Positions 57,105 through 64,000 of a stretch of DNA of 64,000 bases are shown one piece after another. Within the stretch, counting starts at the first letter, position 1; each line of letters begins with the position of its first letter. Origin of the DNA: Cliona cf. orientalis (taxonomy: Eukaryota; Porifera; Demospongiae; Clionaida; Clionaidae); assembly GCA_963930775.1 (NCBI GenBank), contig OZ005693.1, positions 992,001 to 1,056,000 on the forward strand, written 5' to 3'. The notes beneath the pieces were generated by a model that worked only from the letters and a program-made list of their open reading frames with translations, did no database searches and was not told the origin of the DNA. The translations under genes and the position numbers were made by a program.

Positions 57105-60100
57105 TTCTCCTAACCTTTGTCAGCTGTCAGTCGGGGAACCTAACGCCCATCAATGATGGATGCGTTTGCCCGGGGGGCGTGCTGCGGTTAAACTGCACAA
57201 CGGTGGGCGATGGCATTACCATATGGAAGGGAACGGCCTTTCCCCAAGTCGGCTGTAACAGAGACATTTCACTGATCCATTCTGAATTCATGGGTCTCAT
57301 TACCAGAAATGAGTCTAGATTTTGCCCTGACTTGGCACCAGCAATTAACGCCACGCCCCTTTCTATTATTAGCAACAGCTACACATCGCAGCTGACTATC
57401 CTAAAAGACCGTGCGGACTTGAATGGGCGCACCATTGTCTGCCAGCACGAGATAACTACGACGACTAACATTGGGACGTATACCATCATGTACACTACAG
57501 GTGAGAAAGAGGGGAAGAAGGGGAGAGAGAGAGAGAGAGAGGGTGAGAAGGAGAGAGAGAGACAGGGAGAGAAGGAGAGAGAGACGAGGAGAGAGAGAGA
57601 GAGAGAAGGAGGGAGAGAGAGACCTATATCTGCTTATGTTTCATTGAGATTTTCCCCTCTTCAAACTAGAGCCCTTTTCTCCGCCGAGCAACATTTCTCT
57701 CACAGCTATCGCCGCCAATGAGCTCACCTTTTCATGGGAAAACGTTCGCCCAAACTGTCTCTCGCTTTCTTACGAAATCGACTCCTCCTCCGCTTGTGGC
57801 AACTGCCCAACAACCACTAATTCTACATCGGTCACATGCTCTAGGGTGCGGCTGAGTGGTGGTGTGGAAATGTGCAGCATCAGCGTTCGAGCCGTCACTT
57901 GTGGAAACATTACTGGAGATTACAGCCAACCTCTCAAAACAATGCTCCAAGGTTTGCAAAACACACTGACTTCAGTTTCTCACAACAACCCGGACCAGAA
58001 AAATACAATAATATTATAACATTTAACTCGTGAAGCCATGTGGTTCAGCAAAGTATAGCTTGTCCTTTATTTAGCTTCTATATCCATTTGTGATGAGCTA
58101 GTGGTGGGTGGGGGGGGGGGGGGGGTGGGGGCGCAGATAGCCCCTTAGTAAATCGAATTCCAATCGAATGGAATTAATTATCGCTATTTCTACTCTTAAC
58201 AGCTGCGAATGCTCCGAGTGTGAGGGTGGTTCCAAGGTATCGTCTAAACTCTGATCTGATCTCCTTTATGGCAGTTTTTGAGGAACTGGTAAGTTTGGTA
58301 ACATTTTTATGATAATTGAGCCGAGCATGTCAAGTGACCAGAACCACCCTTTTGTATCTATATATCTATATTTAGGTACCTGTTTCTATTTCTGGCAATG
58401 ATGTCATAGTGCAGTCCATCCAAGTGAACTACACAACTAGTGATTCGTGTAGTTCCAGTTTTACTCAGTCATGTGACCAGGGGGTGTGTAGCAGAGAAAT
58501 CAACATCATGACATCATCGTGTTCGATCAGTGCCGATTCAGCAGTAACTGTATCAGTGGCAGCTACCAGTGATCTGGGAATGGGACCGACAACGACATTG
58601 AGTATCGGTATGTGACACGAAAGCTTTATGCCCATTGTAATGATATCGCTAATAATACAATACATGTAATTGCTGACTTAGCATTATAGACACCTGGTAT
58701 TGTATAATGTATATCATAGAATTGATAGTAGAAGCTTTTGGACGTATTATTGTTTACGTAAACATTGGTGTTTTAATCTGATCAGTGGACGTAGTTTTGG
58801 GGGAGTTGCTTTGTTTTGAGCCCGTCAACATGTAACCTCATGGAGCAGCTGTCATCATCAGTGTGCAGCATGAAGTATTTTGTTATCAAAACAGGTATAA
58901 GGATGCATGGCATGTCTTTTTGGGTTGTGTTGTATGACTACTCAATGTCATGGTCCTTTGAAAGGTAGCTTATAGACACAAGTGCAGGAGCATATACTCC
59001 TCTCTCTCTCCTTTTCTCTTCTCTCTCTCCCTCCTTCCTCCCCCCTCAGATGGCAGTAGCAGAAATTTTGTACAAGTGAGCTCCAACATTGAAAACTTGA
59101 CCAGGATGACTATCACCTGCGAATTCACTGACCCTCTCGATAATAGCACCAAATTCTGCAATATCACGTACCGTCTCTGTGGACAGCATTTGAGCACAAC
59201 AGCAGAAGGTGTGTTCAGCCCTGACGAACAGAATATAGCCAGAGTTGTGGTAAATTTCTCTGGCCCAGCTGATATGTACTGTTTCAACGTGACGGCCAGT
59301 AATGAGACTTTCATGGTGACTTTCGATGGCAGTATGCCACCGCCTGCTACTACTGGTATAACTACTGGTGTAACTACTGGTGTAACTACGGGTGTAACTA
59401 CTGGTGTAACTACTGGTGTAACTACTGGTGTAACTACTGGTGTAACTACTGGTGTAACTACGGGTGTAACTACTGGTGTAACTACTGGGGTAACTACTGG
59501 TGTAACTACAGCGGTCGAAGGTGAGTGAAATCATTGTCATGATGTAATTAAATATATTATAATAATAATTATTTTGTTCATAATTGTAGTAATTACATCG
59601 AGTAGTGGATTGAGTTCTGGAGCTGTTGCCGCCATTGTGATTGTCATCATTCTTGTTGCTGTTGCACTTGCTATTGCTGCAATCATCATAGTGATAGTTG
59701 TACTAAAATATTTAAAAGGTTGTGATATACCTATGTAGTGATTATACAAGTGCAGGGTCAATTTTATGGGAGTGTTGAAATTTTCAATAATGCAGATCGT
59801 GAGCCAGACAAGAAGAGTCCTCGACATGTGCATTTCACAGGCGATCCAGATGAAAGTGTACGAGTGGAGATTATTGGGGAATCAAAAGACGTGAAAGCTG
59901 GACAAAGTAAGTAGCTACTCTATAGCCGGAAATATTGGCGGGAATTAAATTTGGCGGTTGAGCCCAAAATCACAATATTAGCAGATTTAAATTTGGCGAT
60001 TCAGTACGGGATTGCCATAATATTATGTACATGTATATAATATTTTATGCGAGTAGGAAATTTTGGTGGATTTTAATTTGGCGGTTGTGATATAGACCGC

Positions 60101-61170
60101 CAAACTGCCAAATTTAATTCCCCGCAAAATTTTCCAGCTATACGGTATACTGTTCCCAAAGTAGCTACTCTTCTCTTAGTAACCATTTAACGACAGGGGG
60201 TGGGGTGGGGGAGCCCCCAGGAGGTGGGATCCTTGGGGAGGGAGGGAGCCCCAGGGGAGGGGGCAAGGCTACTGCTACAAAAGTGTGAATTAACTGATAT
60301 AATAATAATATCTTCTTTGTGTTGAACAGCTCCAACTAGGGAGAGGAAACAGATGGAGGAGGACAGTTTACCGCCCACGCCAGTTGTTCCAGCAACGAGC
60401 CGTCTCGGTGGCGTCTTTGAAAAGCGTGCAAATCAAGTTCCTGTGAGTATTTTTACAACTATTATTATAGCAGATCCCCCCAAACCTTTGCTGATTCTTT
60501 TAAAAATAACGTCGTTGTATGAATCGCTGTATAGTGACTGATTCATTGCACTAGTGGGAAAATTATACTGGAGGGTATTACCGTATAGTGGGAAACTTTT
60601 GAGGGAGAAAAATTTCACGAATTTCACGATTTTTCAGCCATCCGCGGAAGTTTTCTCCACGAAATTTTAGGCATATCATACCCATTATGCGACCAGTTTT
60701 TTAACATTCCGTGAAAGTTTTCTCCGCTTTCCTATCGATCTGCAAAAGTTTTCTCCCTCGAAAATTTCCCGCTATACGGTATTATTGTTTGACTAATGTT
60801 GCAGGTGGCCATATCAAGGTATCGAGGTGAAGAGACATTGGAGGCACTGAATAAGCAGTACTGGGTACCAGAAGCATGGACAATGAGAAAGCTGGAGAAA
60901 AGAATAAGGTATGGCTCACAATGTGTATCTCTCACATGTCATACACTCAGTGATAGTCCCTCTCATGTACACACATTAATTTTGTATTCTAGGAAGAAAG
61001 ATCTTCATCTGGAAAGCGAACAACCGTTGTACCTCACCGTTGACAATAAGACTGTGGTTGAAGGCGGCCTAACTTTGAAGGAGGTATACAACACCAACCG
61101 TCACAAGGGAGACAACCACCTTCACATCGCATACTCATCTAAGGATATAGCAGACCCCGATACTTCATGA
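57105..61170 (+). CDS. Receptor D: Ig-like/FN3 membrane protein with an ATG8/LC3-like cytoplasmic domain
   Basis: Exons are 57105-57500, 57670-57951, 58203-58288, 58376-58607, 59050-59520, 59590-59718, 59796-59906, 60330-60442, 60805-60908 and 60993-61170 (TGA), about 700 residues without the leader, phases all consistent. Order: end of signal peptide (LLTFVSC), Ig-like (CVCPGG), FN3-like (CGNCP), second FN3-like, the Cys-containing domain, a Thr-rich stalk of GVTT repeats, a TM helix (AAIVIVIILVAVALAIAAII) and a tail. The last 100 residues align along their whole length with LC3/GABARAP: FEKRANQVPVAISRYRGE, LNKQYWVPEAWTM, LEKRIRKK, PLYLTVDN, GDNHLHIAYSSKD. The C-terminal Gly needed for lipidation is absent (ends IADPDTS). 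No sushi-like exon is present. Confidence 0.85.
57514..57622. repeat. GA-rich simple repeat in a receptor D intron
   Basis: Runs of GAGAGA and GGGAGAGAA directly after the first donor. Confidence 0.9.
59356..59510 (+). repeat. 12-base coding minisatellite in the receptor D stalk
   Basis: About a dozen copies of GGTGTAACTACT encode GVTT. A Thr-rich stretch next to the membrane suggests an O-glycosylated stalk of variable length. Confidence 0.93.
59921..60145. mobile_element. MITE in a receptor D intron, degenerate left end
   Basis: TTGGCGGGAATTAAATTTGG near the left end is mirrored at the right, ending AGCTATACGG followed by TA. Confidence 0.78.
60581..60779. mobile_element. MITE in a receptor D intron, CCGTAT ends, TA-flanked
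   Basis: The ends CCGTATAGTGGGAAACTTTT and TTCCCGCTATACGG, with GAGGGAGAAAA and its complement. TA lies at 60579-60580 and 60780-60781. It separates two exons of the ATG8-like domain. Confidence 0.88.
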
Positions 61171-61660
61171 CCAGTCACATACGGACTGATACTATAAGAG
61201 ACTGGTACTTGTGTCTTAATTTCTGTTGTTATTGCTTTTAGAAGATATGTCGTGTATAATGTGCCATTCACTGGGCAAAAAATGGGATTTCTTACTATAG
61301 GTAATGTGGCTGAGAGGTGGGTGTTAGATGACATAACAGACAACAATCCTATATACTTACAGGATTCATGATATTTCATAATGCATGTCAGGTAGAGGAT
61401 AGGGCTAAATCCCAGGTACCAAACATGTGGTGTACAAGTGACGTGTCCTATAGTTTTCCTGCTGCATGATTTCTGAATGAGAATTGAAATTTCATGTACA
61501 GAATTCATATAGTTCAATTGAAATTTCCAGTACAAAACAAGTACTATCTGATATGTCAAATTAATGGTACTGAATCACTAAATGACAACTGATATTTCTT
61601 AGTGCACAACAGTTCAATTTAGAATCTTGCTACTACCAACAGAGCTTGTCACTGCAAGTT

Positions 61661-62690
61661 CTATGCTTGGTTGCCACGCTGCTTGAGCCCATATGTTGCA
61701 TCTAAGTAACTTCTTTCAGCATACCACAGCAATGATCGTTTCTCCTCATCTTCACGATCTTCAGTTTGCACATCCACTTTTGTCAATCATCTTGATTGCA
61801 CACTCTTTTCTTGAATACTCAACATATCCTCAAGTTTCTGTGTAAAGGTAGTACAGGATATAAATGCATGTGTACACAGCAGCATAATAATACAATAACT
61901 AAGCACCATGCACACACACACACACAACATACATGCACCATTTGTTACGGTACAGCCTATAAGATGTGCCATCTCGATAGAAGCTGCCAGGAGATGAGGC
62001 ATCTCAGCAGCAAACTGTACCAAAAACTACGCACAAATGTAACACACACACACACAAGGTCATGCACTTTACATAGGTACAGCCTATAAGATGTGTCATC
62101 TCGATAGAAGCTGCCAGGAGATGAGACATCTCAGCAGCGAACTGTACCAAAAAGTACACACACACACACACAGAGCATATAAATGGACAGTATGAATACA
62201 AGGAGTGAGACTATCAGCAACCATATGGCCATAGCAGCAACTAACAATCAACTCTTTCAGGGGTCTATATGCCCTTGACACGCACATATTTAAATATTAT
62301 GCACCTATCAATGTATTGCCCCACCTACCACCCCACTGGCAAAAGGTGGGGATTTGATCGTATTTGACCAATATACATGCCCCGGATCAGGGGGATTTGA
62401 TCAATATTTATGGATAGCAGGGGGAAATATACAGTCCGAATGGGGGGGATTTGATCCAAGCATTCGCTCCAGGGGAGAGGCAATTGATTTCACATAGGTC
62501 AAATCCCCCACCCTTGCCCGTGGGGTGGTACCTGGGGCAATACATTGATAGGTGCATTAAACCTAGCTTACCCAGGCTTGATGTTTCCTCACTCCTTTTG
62601 CTTCTTTTACGTTCTCGATCTCCCGATTTGCTGAGACATCGCTCGAATTCACTATGGTCAAAGTTTTCAACTTTTGAAATGTTCGGTCAC
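61661..62690 (-). CDS. Unrecognised minus-strand gene with a tandem-duplicated exon and an in-frame TGA
   Basis: Exons I can support, in transcript order, are about 62690-62572 (FERCLSKSGDRERKRSKRSE), 62141-62073 (FAAEMSHLLAASIEMTHLIG), 62014-61949 (FAAEMPHLLAASIEMAHLIG) and 61837-61661 (KLEDMLSIQEKSVQSR, TGA, then LTKVDVQTEDREDEEKRSLL to a TAG). The two middle exons are near-identical, separated by a 58-base intron. The coding character continues after the TGA at 61787-61789, which could be a true early stop, an error, or read through. The start and one middle exon are not resolved. No family was recognised. Confidence 0.5.
62301..62559. mobile_element. MITE with GCACCTATCAATGTATTGCC ends
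   Basis: The left end is perfectly complemented by GGCAATACATTGATAGGTGC at the right. GGGATTTGATC pieces are repeated inside. It lies next to the donor of the first exon of the 62 kb gene. Confidence 0.9.
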
Positions 62691-62904
62691 GTGCAAGTCA
62701 TGTGATCGTGATCGCATGGCGCTGCGTATCGCGTACGCGCGCGCGTACCGCGTATGCATGCAGACTCCACCCCCATAATGTGAACAGCACAGTGAAATGC
62801 ATGCTAGTGATGTAGAGCTAGACGCGGCTGGTCTAGACAGTGTATCTATTCAATAATATTTGTCAGAAATTAATATCATACAGTGAGAAGCACAAAGACT
62901 GACA
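62691..62904. other. GC-rich spacer, possible promoter of the 62 kb gene
   Basis: CGCGTACGCGCGCGCGTACC near 62731 is an alternating purine-pyrimidine stretch. No coding signal was seen. Confidence 0.4.
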
Positions 62905-63290
62905 GAAGTGGCGGAAATGTCAGTTTCAAGTAGTGGAAATATAGGGGGACACATGATGCAGTCTGCCAAAGTAATGATTTGCAGAAACATCAGTTCTCAA
63001 GTAGTGGAAATGTGGTAGGACATGTGATGCAGTCAGCGAAATAGGAAAAGTGAAAGAAATCTCAGTTTTCTAGTAGTAGAAATATGGTAGGACATATGAT
63101 GCAGTCAGCCAAATAGGAAAACTGGCAGAAATGTCAGTTTTCTAGTAGTAGAAATTGGTAGGACATGTGATGCAGACAGCCAAATAGGAAAAGTAGCTGA
63201 AATGCCGCCTGTCTTATACTAGAAAAACTGTAGGACATGTGATACAGCCAGCCTTAGCGGGAAATGTGGTTGAAATACCACTTGTACTGG
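62905..63290. repeat. Diverged minisatellite, unit about 70 bases, about five copies
   Basis: Each unit carries CAGTTTTCTAGTAGTAGAAA, then GGTAGGACATGTGATGCAG, then CAGCCAAATAGGAAAA, with variation between copies. Confidence 0.85.
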
Positions 63291-63577
63291 ACAGGAAAAT
63301 GACAGGAAACGGCATCTTGACTCCCATGCACCAATCCTGTAGTTACTGAAGTACAGGAAATGTCACTTTTGGTCCAGTGATTATTATTGTAGCCTAATTG
63401 GCTGTGTACTGAGTATTATCACTGCATGTACATGTACGTGCTTGCTTTCATATTATAGTAACTGTTATAAAAATTTAATTGTACGTTTTATCATTACAAT
63501 AGTATTGTTCTATTATAATTATGCTAGCCAAAAAAACTACACCCTTTGAGATATTCAGTCCCATCAAGGATGCAATG
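63291..63577. other. Spacer without a recognised gene
   Basis: AT-rich DNA after the minisatellite; nothing recognised. Confidence 0.5.
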
Positions 63578-64000
63578 TCAAACTGACGTAAATGTTCCTG
63601 TGATCTGCCACTGGTCTGAATCATTGACCTTAGAAAGCACCACCTCAGACTCAAACATGAAGTTATGGTCCCCTCTCTCGAGAAGTGTACGTGTCAGAGT
63701 AGCCAGTGATGGCCTCAGCTTCACTGTGAACCTGCTCCCTCCAATTTCAATCACGACTGCACGCTTCATGTCCACCAATCCATCGCAGAGAAGCAGCCTT
63801 AGCCAGGATCCACACTTGGGCTGGTTCTTGATGTAGACTGTATTCAACTCGTAGCTAATTGCAGCTTCGATTCGTTTTGCTTTAGTCACGCTCTTGTCGC
63901 CACTTACGTCGAGCCAGTAGAATAGGTCAGATGGTGCTGTCACTTCTTTAAAGGCATGCAGTGGTCTTCTTCTCACTCGTGTACTGGTATCCCAAATGAG
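63578..64000 (-). CDS. Unrecognised protein, 3' part, runs off the window
   Basis: The frame is open from the window edge to the stop at 63578, about 140 codons. It reads as a folded protein (FYWLDVSGDKSVTKAKRI, YIKNQPKCGSWLRLLL, FTVKLRPSLATLTRTL) with balanced charge and no low complexity. I do not recognise the family. It could be a single-exon gene, a last exon, or element-derived. Confidence 0.55.
   Translation of the reverse strand, partial: LIWDTSTRVRRRPLHAFKEVTAPSDLFYWLDVSGDKSVTKAKRIEAAISYELNTVYIKNQPKCGSWLRLLLCDGLVDMKRAVVIEIGGSRFTVKLRPSLATLTRTLLERGDHNFMFESEVVLSKVNDSDQWQITGTFTSV

Noticed and set aside
60187-60378. Minus-strand ORF in a receptor D intron
   Set aside because: G-rich composition on the other strand produces Pro and Ser codons; no homology.
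62900-63300. CRISPR array
   Set aside because: Units are contiguous diverged tandem copies without spacers.

Overview
The window is nuclear DNA of an early-branching animal, most likely a demosponge of the Amphimedon type. The signs are very short GT-AG introns, animal-type iron-responsive elements (IREs), NACHT proteins with Death domains, a cellular 2A recoding peptide inside an NLR-like gene, and a dense load of small inverted-repeat transposons. The species is inferred. Gene models were built by hand from reading frames and splice sites, and exon phases were checked arithmetically.

Region 1 (1-14 kb) is an iron and haem cluster, all on the + strand: the catalytic part of 5-aminolevulinate synthase (ALAS), a ferritin, an NRAMP/SLC11 metal transporter with 17 exons, and three more ferritins. 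Ferritin 1, NRAMP and ferritin 2 each have a canonical IRE just downstream of a TATA-like box. The NRAMP leader looks copied from a ferritin leader. Ferritins 3 and 4 have no recognisable IRE.

Region 2 (15-26 kb and 48-61 kb) holds four related type I membrane receptors, called A (-), B (+), C (-) and D (+). They share an Ig-like domain, Cys-rich FN3-like domains, a further Cys-containing domain of about 100 residues, and in A and C a sushi-like domain. Ectodomain exons are mostly phase 1-1. The cytoplasmic tails differ completely: paired ITIM-like tyrosines in A, five tandem copies of an unrecognised module of about 110 residues in B, YxxL plus YxxM motifs in C, and an ATG8/LC3-like ubiquitin fold without the lipidation glycine in D. 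This looks like a receptor family built by exchanging intracellular modules, and it is the main discovery candidate.

Region 3 (26.6-47 kb) lies between the two halves of receptor C, next to a 200-base assembly gap. It holds a broken imidazolonepropionase (AMDHD1) fragment with a MITE inside an exon, an NLR-type gene (multi-TM module, 2A peptide, two Death domains, NACHT, detached LRR exons), a decayed second copy of its front half, and a disordered-protein gene with two in-frame TGA codons and frame breaks. A duplicated flank, one copy with a MITE and one with the empty site, suggests that receptor C is one gene split by a misjoin, a haplotype insertion or a real large insertion.

Region 4 (52-55 kb) is a 5'-truncated non-LTR retrotransposon. 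The last 3 kb hold two unrecognised minus-strand gene fragments, a MITE and a minisatellite. MITEs are everywhere; at least five carry ends starting CCGTA or a one-base variant and are flanked by TA.
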